Counted from the first letter of the stretch, positions 1 through 10,369 are shown. The stretch is DNA of 63,130 bases from Leptospira sp. (GCA_016742255.1 JACVCB010000021.1:1-63130); one strand, 5' to 3'. The notes: generated from the sequence alone by a model not told the origin. Numbers and translations are program-made.

Positions 1-86
1 AAAACTTGGGTAACTTGGATCAATCGAATCCATTTTTCGGTTCCATCTTTCAATTTGATTATGGTATATCCAAAACGCCCGCACAC
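1..86 (-). CDS. Probable SRAP (YedK/HMCES-like) protein, N-terminus only
   Basis: An open frame reads leftward off the window edge from a GTG at 84-86. The first residues are MCGRFGYTIIKLKDG. SRAP proteins begin with MCGRF/Y, and Cys2, exposed once Met is removed, forms the covalent link to abasic sites in single-stranded DNA. An in-frame TGA lies three codons upstream of the GTG, so the start is well bounded even though no strong ribosome-binding site is seen. Only about 28 codons are inside the window, so the family call rests on this N-terminal signature alone. The gene diverges from the TetR gene at 245 across a palindrome-rich gap. Confidence 0.55.
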   Translation of the reverse strand, partial: MCGRFGYTIIKLKDGTEKWIRLIQVTQV

Positions 87-151
87 AATGATTCAATTGA
101 ACTTAATTCATAAAAATTGCAAACTAAGATTTTAGAATTTTGCGAGTGATT

Positions 152-199
152 TCAATTTCGTGACTAGAAGTCATCTGAAATTGACCTTAAGTCAATTTC
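152..199. promoter_or_regulatory. Palindromic operator region upstream of the TetR gene
   Basis: The gap holds a perfect inverted repeat, GAAATTGAC (177-185) and GTCAATTTC (191-199), with a 5-base spacer. A second one, TGACT (161-165) and AGTCA (169-173), lies just left of it. A third half-site, TCAATTTC (152-159), extends the pattern, so the octamer occurs three times in alternating orientation. The position, directly upstream of a tetR gene and between divergent genes, is typical of an autoregulatory TetR operator. Binding is inferred. Confidence 0.5.
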
Positions 200-244
200 C
201 ATTTTTTTATAGCATAAATTCTATAAGATTCGTATTTTGGAAGT

Positions 245-916
245 ATGAGTCGAGTGCAAGTAATAGAACGTTCACCTAAAAAGAGAGCTGTTTTAGAGAA
301 AGATAAACTTTCGAAACGTACTTCGATCATACAGGCTGCTGCATCCCTACTCCAAAAAAAAGATTGGTCTGAACTTTCTATGGATGAAGTTGCAAAACGT
401 GCAAAAATTGCAAAAGGTACTTTGTATTTATATTTTCCAACGAAAGAAGATTTATGCCTTAGGATCCATAGTGCTGATTACGAATCTTGGTTTATGGATT
501 TACATGAGTTTTTAAGTAAGGCTCCCAAAATGGATGTGAGTATTTTTTCGAATTGGTTTGTGAATTCTATGGATCGACATACACGATTTTTAAAATTACT
601 TCCGATTGTACCGACAATTTTAGAAAAAAACGCAAGTATACAAACCATTCGCGAATTTAAATCCAATTTAAAATCACAAATCAGTTCCGTATTACCTCTA
701 CTCATCCATTACTTTCCTTTTTTTACCGAACAATCAGGATTCTTATTTTTGATGCAATGCCATGCATTAGCAGTTGGATCTTGGTCGCATGGTTTTCCTT
801 CCAACCAAGTGAAGGAAGCGGTAAAGGACACTGAATTGGAAGTATTTATGTTGGATTATAAAAAATTTTTAGAAATGTCCATCTTAACTTTATTAAAAGG
901 ACATTCTGGTATTTAG
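245..916 (+). CDS. TetR/AcrR family transcriptional regulator
   Basis: This 223-residue protein has a TetR-type N-terminal helix-turn-helix at about residues 27-75 (core EVAKRAKIAKGTLYLYF, then KEDL), preceded by a basic stretch. The C-terminal ligand-binding half is divergent and gives no hint of the ligand. The start ATG follows a GGAAG-like ribosome site. Palindromes at 152-199 sit immediately upstream and suggest autoregulation and possibly control of the divergent SRAP-like gene. The stop is one base from the stop of the convergent sulfatase gene. Confidence 0.9.
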   Translation: MSRVQVIERSPKKRAVLEKDKLSKRTSIIQAAASLLQKKDWSELSMDEVAKRAKIAKGTLYLYFPTKEDLCLRIHSADYESWFMDLHEFLSKAPKMDVSIFSNWFVNSMDRHTRFLKLLPIVPTILEKNASIQTIREFKSNLKSQISSVLPLLIHYFPFFTEQSGFLFLMQCHALAVGSWSHGFPSNQVKEAVKDTELEVFMLDYKKFLEMSILTLLKGHSGI

Positions 917-917
917 T

Positions 918-2549
918 TTAGTTCTGGATAAACTCATACATTTTTTTTATCAATTTATCTTTTAATTTTTGATCCAAAATCATCTTCTGATTTTTCTCAT
1001 CTAAGTCCATTTCGTATAAAATATCTTTATCATTGTGAAATATGTATTTTTTCTCATCCAATACTAACCCTCTTTGGATTTCAGAATTCCAAGTTTTTAA
1101 AACTAAATCTAGTTTGTAATTGGAACTAAAAAAATTCTGAGAATTTTTCGTACGATTCGTCTCTTGTTGCAAAAGATCCAATAAAGTTTGCTTAAAGTGA
1201 ATGGATGAACCTAATTTTGGAATGTACAATTCATTAGATTGAATTGCATACATCAAAAACGGTACATCAATCTCTTGGTTATACAAAGAGTAGTTATGTG
1301 CATGAGCACCTCCTTCTCCAAAACTTTCACCGTGGTCTGCTGTAATGATAAGAAATGTTTCTCTTTTAGAATTCGATTTAAGATAAGAAATCAATTCATC
1401 TATTAAATTTATATTTTCCTCTAATGCTTTGGTATGACGCAAAACTTTTGGTAATGATACATCCTGATTCGAATAAGTGAAATAAGGACTATGAGTTTGG
1501 CTAAGGCCTACCAAAATAAAAAAAGGATGAGAACCAAAATTCAAATGTTTGAATTCGGATAGCACAACTCGATCATCCATTCCCCAGCTGAAATTACTAT
1601 TTGGATTACCGAATTTTTTTTCTAAAACTGTTTTGTCTTGTACTTGTTGGAATACATTAGGAAAGAATAAATTCATACCTTCGAAATAAATTGATTGAGT
1701 ATAAATCATCTTTGTTTCATATAAGTATTTCTGTTTTAAAAGAGAAGGTAAACTGTCTCCTTCAATCTGTTTTGTAGATTGAATACGCGAACTATGTATC
1801 TGTGACTCTCCTGTCATCCATGTGAATAAACTTTTAGAAGTATGTGGCATTGGAATCAAAAAATGAGAATTTTCTAATGACGAAAAATTAATAAATTTTG
1901 AACTGACGCCTATCAAGTGTTTTCTGGATACCCCTTCAAGTACAATCATTACAATATGAGTATCATTTGGAATATGATTTATAAATTGATTCACCTTTTG
2001 TTTTAGATTCTGTTTTTGATGAATGGTGGGCAAAGTTTGAACATACAATTTTGAATGGAACAATAGTAATAAATACACAACAAGTAACAAAAAAGTTGGA
2101 TTCACACGATACCGCGTGAACACCAAAAAAGGATCAAAAAATAAGATGAGGATTAAAAAAGGAAAATAATGTACCATTGACCATTCATGCAAAAATGGAA
2201 AAAATTCCTTCCAGAGGAATCCAAAATTTTGAACCGCATATCCAAATAACGAAAAGTTAAATTGTGTTTGGTATACCCATTGGTAGTTTAACACAAGTAA
2301 TAATGGCACCATAAATACTAAAAGTGTGAAATTTTTTACAAAGAAATTGAATTGAAGTAGTTTCAAAACAATTAGAATGACACCAATTAAAAACAAAATA
2401 TGGAGGAAAACTCCATGGTAATAAGTCCATCCAGACCAAATTAACTCACCTGGAAAATGGAAACTAAACAGTATCAAATAAAAAAGAATCCATTGGTATT
2501 TTTGTGATTTTAAAATATGTTTCAAATTATTTAACTTCAAATTGAACAT
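918..2549 (-). CDS. LtaS-like membrane sulfatase / phosphoglycerol or phosphoethanolamine transferase
   Basis: The 543-residue protein has about five hydrophobic segments in the first 165 residues, followed by an extracytoplasmic sulfatase-fold domain (PF00884 type). Visible landmarks are the first metal-binding strand (IVMIVLEG), a probable nucleophile segment PHTSKSLF near residue 240, the ADHGESFGEGG metal motif near residue 405, and a following His (AHNYSLYNQE). The arrangement matches LtaS/OpgB-type enzymes, which move phosphoglycerol or phosphoethanolamine onto envelope polymers. The substrate cannot be told. The start overlaps the end of pbpC by 23 bases, so it is the third gene of the A2M-pbpC operon. 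An AAGG ribosome site precedes the ATG. Confidence 0.8.
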   Translation of the reverse strand: MFNLKLNNLKHILKSQKYQWILFYLILFSFHFPGELIWSGWTYYHGVFLHILFLIGVILIVLKLLQFNFFVKNFTLLVFMVPLLLVLNYQWVYQTQFNFSLFGYAVQNFGFLWKEFFPFLHEWSMVHYFPFLILILFFDPFLVFTRYRVNPTFLLLVVYLLLLFHSKLYVQTLPTIHQKQNLKQKVNQFINHIPNDTHIVMIVLEGVSRKHLIGVSSKFINFSSLENSHFLIPMPHTSKSLFTWMTGESQIHSSRIQSTKQIEGDSLPSLLKQKYLYETKMIYTQSIYFEGMNLFFPNVFQQVQDKTVLEKKFGNPNSNFSWGMDDRVVLSEFKHLNFGSHPFFILVGLSQTHSPYFTYSNQDVSLPKVLRHTKALEENINLIDELISYLKSNSKRETFLIITADHGESFGEGGAHAHNYSLYNQEIDVPFLMYAIQSNELYIPKLGSSIHFKQTLLDLLQQETNRTKNSQNFFSSNYKLDLVLKTWNSEIQRGLVLDEKKYIFHNDKDILYEMDLDEKNQKMILDQKLKDKLIKKMYEFIQN

Positions 2550-4716
2550 TTGCCTTTATTTCTGGTCCATCAAATAATTCTAAACTATGTTTTCCTCTTT
2601 GAATGCTAACATTTCCTTCCCCTGTTCCTGATAACTTCACTTGTATCGTTTGGTTCCAAATTAGTTTGGGATCTTTTAAGGTCTGGTATTCACGGATCCG
2701 AATTGGAATATTTTGTTTTTCTCGTTCAAATCCAGGATGGTATAAAAAAACTTGGCTTTGTCCCGGATACACAAATCCTACACCAACTATGGAAGAATCT
2801 TTATTATTGTGTAACTCTTCACATGGATGAAGGTTTGTTATTTTTTTCCTAACATTCAAAACAACTGATGGACAATTGGAATTTGCCAGTTTACCTGAAA
2901 TTTTACAAATAGATCGAACTTCTGTTAGTTTAGGTGCATATTGCTTTTTGTCCTTTTCCTTCATAAGTAATCGAAAAATATTTTGTACAATTCTTCCAGC
3001 ACCAAAGGAACCTGAAACATCCATTGTTTTTTCGCCAGAAAAATTTCCAACCCAAGCACCTACCACATAGCGATCATTAAATGCAATAGTCCAAGAATTT
3101 CTAAAATCTTTGGAGGTTCCCGTTTTGACTGAGACCGGAAATGGGTAATTTAAATAACTTCTTTTCCCGAATGCCTTTTGTCTTAGTTTTGAATCATTGA
3201 GTATAAATTTAATCTCTTCGGCTGTTTCTTCCGAAAGCAAAGGATGTGATTCACCATAAAATATTGATTTTCCATTTATACTCCCAATTTTAATTTTTGG
3301 AAGAATTCCACCTAACATAAAAGTACCGTAGACTCGCGAAAGTTGCAATAGACTAGCACCTCCCGTTCCTAAAGCGAGTCCAGGCCCATAAAAACTAGGA
3401 GATTGTTTTAAGTTTTCAAATCCCGCTAACTTTAAAAATCGATAAAAATTAGGAACACCAACCAATTGGATGGTAGTAACGGCCGGTATGTTACGAGAAT
3501 TTGCCAAAGCTTCTGCTAATGTTAAATTCCCCCAATAACGGAGGTCCGCATTTCTCGGAAGGTAGTTTTCTCCTGTTCCCAATGAGTATGAATATTTTTC
3601 ATCCACTAGAATTGAATTGATAGAATATATATTTTGATCAATTGCTAATGCATATAACAATGGTTTTAATGTACTTCCAGCATCACGAAATGCAATTGTC
3701 CCATTTACCATTCCATTTCCATCTTCAAAAAAATTTTTAGATCCAATCATTGCTACAAGTGATAAGGCAGAATTTTGATTTGATTCTTTCTCTAAAATGA
3801 TTGCCGATGCATTATTTACATTCCATTTTTTTAATACATTTAGTTCTGAATTTACAATCGAATGGATTTCAGCATTTAATTCAGATGAAATAGTTGATAC
3901 CATTTCTTCCTTTGGATCCAAATGTAAACTTCTGATCCAATTGAGAAAATGTTGATTTTCACCAGTGAATGAATCATCATAATTTTGCATTTTCTTTTGC
4001 AGTTTGGTTTGAACCAGTTCATTTGGATCATTTAGGATTGGTATTGAGAATGGAATTTTGACTCGTAATTGGTTGTATCGAAATTTGATCTCATCTTCGT
4101 TCGAAACATTTTTTCGAATTAAAATTGTTAGATAAACTGTTTCATCTAAGGATAAAAATCGTACATTTTTTTCAAAAAGAGTAAGGGAAGCAGAAGGAAA
4201 TCCAACAGAATTAGAATGGATTGATACTGAATTTAAATAAGCTTCTAAAATTTGTTGTTTTGTTAACCACAATTCAAAACGAAGGGCTTCCAAAACTTCA
4301 AATGATTTACGAATGATTATAGGATACGATCGAATATTTGGATGATAAATTCGAACCAGCTGCATCGTGATGGTGGAACCACCACCGCGATTTTGTTTTG
4401 TAATGAAAAATGAATATAACGAATTGATTATAGCAAAAGGATCAATCCCATGATGTGAAAAAAATCGTTTATCTTCTGCAATGCAAACAATTTCTGAAAC
4501 AAATTTTGGATACTCGGTTATTGGAACCCAATCTTGTTTGGACAATGTATGATTTTGGGTTCTACCAATCAATTTACCATCTTTGGATAGAATACGTGTT
4601 GTTACTTCTTTTTTAAAATCATCAATTTGGATTGGTCTTAAAACAAACCAAATTCCTCCAATGATAGGTATCAGGAAGAATAAGGTTTTGATTCTAAGTA
4701 TAAAATTCCAAATCAC
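2527..4716 (-). CDS. pbpC: Penicillin-binding protein 1C (bifunctional glycosyltransferase/transpeptidase)
   Basis: This 729-residue class A PBP has one N-terminal membrane anchor (about residues 10-27). The GT51 glycosyltransferase carries E81 in EDKRFF and GGGSTITMQ at 111-119. The transpeptidase carries SxxK at S348-K351 (STLK), SRN at 407-409 and KTG at 531-533. A C-terminal beta domain of the BiPBP_C type follows, with two Cys pairs' worth of Cys residues around RSICKISGKLANSNC. It polymerises and may crosslink peptidoglycan in the periplasm. Its start overlaps the alpha-2-macroglobulin gene by four bases (ATGA), the same pairing seen in the Escherichia coli yfhM-pbpC operon. Confidence 0.93.
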   Translation of the reverse strand: MIWNFILRIKTLFFLIPIIGGIWFVLRPIQIDDFKKEVTTRILSKDGKLIGRTQNHTLSKQDWVPITEYPKFVSEIVCIAEDKRFFSHHGIDPFAIINSLYSFFITKQNRGGGSTITMQLVRIYHPNIRSYPIIIRKSFEVLEALRFELWLTKQQILEAYLNSVSIHSNSVGFPSASLTLFEKNVRFLSLDETVYLTILIRKNVSNEDEIKFRYNQLRVKIPFSIPILNDPNELVQTKLQKKMQNYDDSFTGENQHFLNWIRSLHLDPKEEMVSTISSELNAEIHSIVNSELNVLKKWNVNNASAIILEKESNQNSALSLVAMIGSKNFFEDGNGMVNGTIAFRDAGSTLKPLLYALAIDQNIYSINSILVDEKYSYSLGTGENYLPRNADLRYWGNLTLAEALANSRNIPAVTTIQLVGVPNFYRFLKLAGFENLKQSPSFYGPGLALGTGGASLLQLSRVYGTFMLGGILPKIKIGSINGKSIFYGESHPLLSEETAEEIKFILNDSKLRQKAFGKRSYLNYPFPVSVKTGTSKDFRNSWTIAFNDRYVVGAWVGNFSGEKTMDVSGSFGAGRIVQNIFRLLMKEKDKKQYAPKLTEVRSICKISGKLANSNCPSVVLNVRKKITNLHPCEELHNNKDSSIVGVGFVYPGQSQVFLYHPGFEREKQNIPIRIREYQTLKDPKLIWNQTIQVKLSGTGEGNVSIQRGKHSLELFDGPEIKANVQFEVK

Positions 4717-7700
4717 TCCACTTTTACCCGAAGTGAATTTGTATTACCGTAAAACTGTGGATGATACATCAAAAATGTTTTTGATGCAGGAAGTATAGAA
4801 TTTCCTTTCGCAACAGGTCTCAGAATGTATTTGTATTCCGTCTCTCCTTTGCGTAAAAAATCATCAGAGAATATCACTCGATCATCTCGATACTCAGTAT
4901 ACTGTCCATAACTAGATTCTGTAACTTCCGCATCCTCTGCATCGGATGATTTCTCTGTCAAAAAGGATGTATTCACAATCTCAGTATGACTCGGAATTGG
5001 ATCGATCACGATTACAAATGCTTGGTCTTTTTTACTCAATACTTTGAGTTTGATTAAATAAGTGGAACCTCTTTGTAAGTTTGAAACTTCTTTTAAATTT
5101 GGATTTCCATCAGAATCTCTTCCATCAATGCGATACATTGTTTTTTTGATTTCCAATCCATTAAATTTTTCCTGAGTTGTCTCTTTCACAGGAACATACA
5201 TCAAACGTGTTTGAAAATACAATCTTCCTTCCGAACTTGTTCGTTTAAATGAAATTGGTTTTGTAGAAACAGAATTCCCATCAAATAAACGATCAAATGA
5301 AATTTCTCCTTTGAAAATAGAATCAGATGTTGGAGAAAACGATTCCTCGATAATTGTTTTTTCTCCAAAAACAACTTCTCCCTCAGTTTCACTTTTCGTT
5401 GCTTCAAATCGATTCCGATATTCAGACAAGGCTAAGGCAATAGTTCCAACACTATGACTGTCAGTCCAAAAACTTCTATTACGATCCATCATGATTGCAT
5501 TTACGAGTTGGACCATTCTTGGGTTTTTCGAATCAACACGTAAAAGTAATCGTAAATAGTTTCCGAGGACAGAAGAAGTATTGTAATACGAATAGTAAAA
5601 ATATTCGTCAGGATTTTTCTTCATAGGTTTTACGATGAACAATTCTTTATCATATTCTATATAACTTACAAAATCTTCATAAAGTTTTTTGAATGTGGGA
5701 TCCGAAAGATACGAATCGATCTTATGAAAATCTGCATAGGCAGTTAAGAAAATGCCTCGTGATTTTGGATTTAATTCTTCAAAATGATCTATCAGCGTTT
5801 TTTCTAAGGAACTTACATCTTTTTTCTCTTTTACAAAAACAGAATAGATTAAACTTAAAGTTTGGTAAGAATCGATTGAAGTCTCTGTTGGACTTTTAAT
5901 ATAACTTTCTAAAAACTTGATTCCCGATTGGTAAGTAATCAAATTTGTTCGTTTGCCTTTTTCCTTTCCTAATTGCATAACAGAAATCACATATGCTGTT
6001 AAGTAAGGATACCCACTTCGACCATAACTTTTCCACAATTTAAAACCACCGTTATAAGTTTGAAATTCTGACATTTCATCCAAAAACAATTTTTCAATTT
6101 GATTGAAGTCATACGCATCTTTTGAAGGTGCTTTGTATTGGAAATCTCGTAATAGTTCGCCAGAACTTAAAGAAAGTAAATAGGCAGATGTCCTTTGTTC
6201 CATACAAAAATAAGGATTGGATTCATAAAAATCAAAAGCAGATTTAAGTGCTGTGAGAGCAGTTCCAGAAATACGAATATCTAAGGAACCTTTATTCAAT
6301 AAAATTGAATCTTTTTTAGGAAATGGAATCGAAGTTTTAAACTCGGAATCTGTATAACCAGAAAATTGAACAGATGTAACTGGATCAAACTCCTTGATCG
6401 GCAAAGTGACAAGCAAGGAATCGGATAAATCTGATTTTTTGAACGAAAGAAAAGACCCTTCGTTCTCAGGTTCTACAGAAATTTGATACGACAGCTGAAT
6501 GTCTTCATTTGGTTTGTTTTGTTTGAGTTTGATGAATTGGGATTCGGAAATTTGAAATGTTTTTAGAACTTCTTTCGTTTGTCCGGCATTCAGTTCGATT
6601 GGAATCCACTTTTTTTCATCATTTAAAAACTTTGATTCAATTTTATATTTAAACTTACCATTTACTTTCGTATTATTAGTGATACTTCCACCTAACTCTA
6701 AACTATCTCCAACACGTATAAACCTTGCTACCGATTTTTGTAATACTAAATTCTTTTTTACCAAAAATTCAGAATTGGTAACGCCATACTTTCCATTGGA
6801 AGCAGATGCGACCATCACCCTAAAGGTTGTTAAATTATCAGGAAGCGTAAAATTTAAATTTGCTTCTCCATTTTGATCTGCGATGACAACTGGATTCCAA
6901 TAAGCCGTAAGTCGAAAATCTTTTCTTGCCCCAGACTCAGAATCTGCAGAAAAACCACCTCCCGAATCTTCACCATAATCCCCACCAGGGCTGTCTCCCT
7001 TATTTGCGTATAAATAATGTTTGATGATCATCGAACGAAGTTCAAATGTTTTGATAACATTGTACCAATATTGATAAAAAATTTGAATTGGGGATTGGAA
7101 ACTGTATCCAACCAAATCTAATACTCCCCTATCAGCGACTGAAATTGTTAATTCTGCACCTGGAGTTGATTTGATTGTCAACTTGACTTGTTCTCTTGGT
7201 TGGTATTCTGGTTTATCTGTACTAACCGTGACAGGTGCAATTTTGGTTCCCAAATCTACTTTTAAAGTGATCGAGCCAGTTTTTGCCTTTGGAGCACCTA
7301 AGTCTTGCTCGTTGAATTCTTTTATATCTTCGCCAGATAATCCTTCTGGAGGACTCAGTCTTCCGGAGAGTAATACTACATTTACCTCAACATTGGGAAG
7401 ATAAATATCTTCTATTGGAATTTCGATCGGAGCACTATTCCCCTTCATTAAAAAGGATTTTTTATAATAAATGGAATCTCTTTCTACTGTGACAATCACA
7501 CGAGCATTTTGAAGTGGAGACTTGATTAGTACTTTTGCCTTATCTCCTATTTTATATTCATTTTTATCAGAACGTAATTCGATCGAATCGTCTCCTCGGA
7601 AGTCCCAAGTGTAATAGGATTCTTTTTGATAGGCATAAAAGTCGACTCTCGAAAAAACTTTGTCCTTATTCAATACTAATATTGTATAACTACCAGGATC

Positions 7701-9782
7701 TTTTGTACGGTAATCAAAACTGACTCCTTCTGATTTTGAAGTGAATTTTTTCACTTCTACAACTTTTTTTGTTAGTTGGTTACTTCTGAAGAAATATTTT
7801 CCAATTCCTTGCGATAAAACAGAAGTCCAATCATTATAGATGATGTAAGCTTTTAGATCTTCACCAGATACGGCTTTTCCATTTGCATTAACTGCAATTG
7901 TTGTAAACTGAAATGGTTTATCTAAGGACTGGTAACGATCATTACATTTTAATCCAACATAGGTTTCGGATGGTTGGTATGGAATATTCGCAGATTTAGT
8001 AACAGTTTTTCCATCTACATCAAAAACTGATGATTCTACTACTAAATGAAAGGGATCTGCTATTTCGATTTCTTCTCCATCGGTAACAAATTTACGAGTC
8101 AAAGATTTGATTGGAATATCAAGTTTATAATTTCCTTGGTTATCTAAAACACCTTCTGAACCAGTTACGTAATCTGAACTTCCATCATTATATTCATCTT
8201 CATAGTCATACCATGTCTCAGAGAAATCAAAACTTGGAAATTGCTCAAAGGAAACATAACGATTTCGTTTCAAAACTGAATAACTTACTTTGGCACCTGC
8301 CATAGGAGCACCAAACATGTATTTACCTTCCACTGTTCCTTTAATATTCTCATTTTTTTTGGCAAGTTTCGCTAGTGAAACATTTACCATAAAATTCACA
8401 GGTCGAAACTCTTCTACTTGGAAGGTATCATAAGTGACTGAATTATTATCACCTTGGATAGAGATAGATACCGAATAATGCCCTAAACCTGCATCATCTG
8501 AAACAACATAACTGGAAACAACACCGCCTTGTGAAGTAGTTGTTGTATTCTGATTTGATACTTCTTTACCCCTTGAATCTCTAATTTTTACATGTACTGA
8601 TTTGGAAGAAAATGGTACTAAGGTTCCATTTTTCCGCTCTGTAAGATAACCTTTGATTTCCACTCGATCACCAGGACGGTATAACTTTCGGTCAAAGTAT
8701 ATTTTTCCTTTGATGTGATCATCCGAATGGTATTCGGAGTAACCATCAATATGTGTTTGGTTAAAATGTAGAAATGCTTTGTCTCCCGTTGGTTCTTCTG
8801 CAATCAATACAGAATATTCCATTAGTTTATTGTTTGCAATGGCGGGAACATTACAATAACCATCTTGGTCTGTTTTACAATTTCCTTTTAAACTCCCTTT
8901 GACATATAAACTGATATTTGTATTTGCTACAGGAACTGCATTGGATAATGTGTGGATCCAAACATGCAATTTATTAGGATCTTCCTTCGTGGTAATACCC
9001 AAATTTGTAGATTGTAAAAAGATACTTTCTGTCTTGAAACGTTCATCATTACTTTCATCAACTACAGTAGCGCCTAATTCTAAAGCAAGCCAACCTTTGC
9101 TATTCGGTTTGGAACCAAAATAAGAATCGATGTCCATCCCTTGGTTTCTGTGTGAATTAACTTTTTCGCCAGACTTCCATTTTGAAGTTTTCCAATTCAA
9201 TTCTTTATCATAACTATAATAACCACTTCCTAAACTTGCAATCGCATTGACTAAAATTGGAATGGTAATAGCTGCTGACCTAACTTCAAATTCAGGAACA
9301 TTTGCAATTGCAATTGGTAACACTTTGTTTAAATTTGATTCAAATATATTTTCATTGAATAAGGAAAAGTAAGGTCTACGAATCATCTTCGGCAATGTAA
9401 AACTAATTGGATTTTCTAGAAAACAATCGTTAGTTGCATAAAATTTAGAAATTGTGATTTGGTATTCGACATTTTCATCGAAATTCCAATGATCTAATGA
9501 GAATTCACGGCTAATAAAAGAAGATCCAAAATTTGATTCAATGGATGGTTTTGGTGTAATGGTAACTGCTTCCACTAGATCTGAAAATTCAGTGTCTTCC
9601 GAAACAAAGATTTTATAATCCCATAAATTATCTAAGTACTTTAAATCCGTAGTATCTAATTTTACTTCTAATCGGCAACTACTTGGGAAAATTGTGCGTT
9701 TGATCGATTTAAAAACTCCACCAATCGATTGGCAAGAAACCAGGAAAAACAACATCGAAACCCAAAGTATCAACTTACGCAT
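4713..9782 (-). CDS. Bacterial alpha-2-macroglobulin family lipoprotein (YfhM-like)
   Basis: This 1689-residue protein starts with a lipoprotein signal (MRKLILWVSMLFFLVSCQ, lipobox LVSC). The central part contains MG domains (for example YRPGDRVEIKGY and KPEYQPREQVKLTI). The thioester motif C1193-M-E-Q1196 is intact, followed by the alpha-helical TED-like domain. Bacterial A2Ms are thought to trap proteases that breach the outer membrane, working with PBP1C, which repairs the wall. The length fits the family (about 1,600-1,900 residues). The gene is the first of the operon with pbpC and the LtaS-like gene; a 150-base gap upstream must hold the promoter. Confidence 0.92.
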   Translation of the reverse strand: MRKLILWVSMLFFLVSCQSIGGVFKSIKRTIFPSSCRLEVKLDTTDLKYLDNLWDYKIFVSEDTEFSDLVEAVTITPKPSIESNFGSSFISREFSLDHWNFDENVEYQITISKFYATNDCFLENPISFTLPKMIRRPYFSLFNENIFESNLNKVLPIAIANVPEFEVRSAAITIPILVNAIASLGSGYYSYDKELNWKTSKWKSGEKVNSHRNQGMDIDSYFGSKPNSKGWLALELGATVVDESNDERFKTESIFLQSTNLGITTKEDPNKLHVWIHTLSNAVPVANTNISLYVKGSLKGNCKTDQDGYCNVPAIANNKLMEYSVLIAEEPTGDKAFLHFNQTHIDGYSEYHSDDHIKGKIYFDRKLYRPGDRVEIKGYLTERKNGTLVPFSSKSVHVKIRDSRGKEVSNQNTTTTSQGGVVSSYVVSDDAGLGHYSVSISIQGDNNSVTYDTFQVEEFRPVNFMVNVSLAKLAKKNENIKGTVEGKYMFGAPMAGAKVSYSVLKRNRYVSFEQFPSFDFSETWYDYEDEYNDGSSDYVTGSEGVLDNQGNYKLDIPIKSLTRKFVTDGEEIEIADPFHLVVESSVFDVDGKTVTKSANIPYQPSETYVGLKCNDRYQSLDKPFQFTTIAVNANGKAVSGEDLKAYIIYNDWTSVLSQGIGKYFFRSNQLTKKVVEVKKFTSKSEGVSFDYRTKDPGSYTILVLNKDKVFSRVDFYAYQKESYYTWDFRGDDSIELRSDKNEYKIGDKAKVLIKSPLQNARVIVTVERDSIYYKKSFLMKGNSAPIEIPIEDIYLPNVEVNVVLLSGRLSPPEGLSGEDIKEFNEQDLGAPKAKTGSITLKVDLGTKIAPVTVSTDKPEYQPREQVKLTIKSTPGAELTISVADRGVLDLVGYSFQSPIQIFYQYWYNVIKTFELRSMIIKHYLYANKGDSPGGDYGEDSGGGFSADSESGARKDFRLTAYWNPVVIADQNGEANLNFTLPDNLTTFRVMVASASNGKYGVTNSEFLVKKNLVLQKSVARFIRVGDSLELGGSITNNTKVNGKFKYKIESKFLNDEKKWIPIELNAGQTKEVLKTFQISESQFIKLKQNKPNEDIQLSYQISVEPENEGSFLSFKKSDLSDSLLVTLPIKEFDPVTSVQFSGYTDSEFKTSIPFPKKDSILLNKGSLDIRISGTALTALKSAFDFYESNPYFCMEQRTSAYLLSLSSGELLRDFQYKAPSKDAYDFNQIEKLFLDEMSEFQTYNGGFKLWKSYGRSGYPYLTAYVISVMQLGKEKGKRTNLITYQSGIKFLESYIKSPTETSIDSYQTLSLIYSVFVKEKKDVSSLEKTLIDHFEELNPKSRGIFLTAYADFHKIDSYLSDPTFKKLYEDFVSYIEYDKELFIVKPMKKNPDEYFYYSYYNTSSVLGNYLRLLLRVDSKNPRMVQLVNAIMMDRNRSFWTDSHSVGTIALALSEYRNRFEATKSETEGEVVFGEKTIIEESFSPTSDSIFKGEISFDRLFDGNSVSTKPISFKRTSSEGRLYFQTRLMYVPVKETTQEKFNGLEIKKTMYRIDGRDSDGNPNLKEVSNLQRGSTYLIKLKVLSKKDQAFVIVIDPIPSHTEIVNTSFLTEKSSDAEDAEVTESSYGQYTEYRDDRVIFSDDFLRKGETEYKYILRPVAKGNSILPASKTFLMYHPQFYGNTNSLRVKVE

Positions 9783-9934
9783 ACAATCTCCAAAAACCGA
9801 ATGTTCTCTGTTCTACGATTGTTGGTTAGAATTGCCAAGTCTTTCCTGAATGAAAGACAATATCTTTCCAATTTTTTTTTCTGTTATCCTGAAATTCGCT
9901 ATGCTTTCGAAATTGTTTCATTGGATTACTGTTG

Positions 9935-10366
9935 ATGTCACTGTTTGCTTACAAAAAACAATATTTATCTTTAAATGCGCCATCTACCATACCAACTGGA
10001 AACTTTCAAATCCAATGGTTAGGTCCAAAATGGTTTCAATGGACTTCCAAAACTGGACTACAATATTTGCATTTTCGAAATTGGTGGGGCAAGTCGTTTC
10101 GTGGGAATAATACTGCAACAAACTTGTTCTTAAAATCTGGTGATACAACATTCCAAGAAAAATACACAATGGAAGTAACATTGGAAAAATCACCGATTGA
10201 TGGCCAAAATTCTTTATTTTTGCGTTATACAAATGAAGCCCCATTCCCTTGGCCATTTGTTGTGGATGAATTTCGAGTTTTAAGTGATGGTAATTTATTA
10301 GGTATGAGTTATCCAAAATTTGCCCCTTCACTCGCTTTACCTTTTCTCATCCAAAAACAATCTTAG
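9935..10366 (+). CDS. Hypothetical protein
   Basis: The frame is open from a TTG at 9932; I prefer the adjacent ATG at 9935 (143 residues). No family is recognised. The protein is rich in Trp, Phe and Tyr (for example QWLGPKWFQW and FRNWWGKSF), has no signal peptide or membrane segment, and looks like a compact beta protein. It lies three bases upstream of the hybrid kinase gene at 10370 and is probably co-transcribed with it, so a role linked to that sensor is possible. It diverges from the alpha-2-macroglobulin gene. Confidence 0.65.
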   Translation: MSLFAYKKQYLSLNAPSTIPTGNFQIQWLGPKWFQWTSKTGLQYLHFRNWWGKSFRGNNTATNLFLKSGDTTFQEKYTMEVTLEKSPIDGQNSLFLRYTNEAPFPWPFVVDEFRVLSDGNLLGMSYPKFAPSLALPFLIQKQS

Positions 10367-10369
10367 AGA

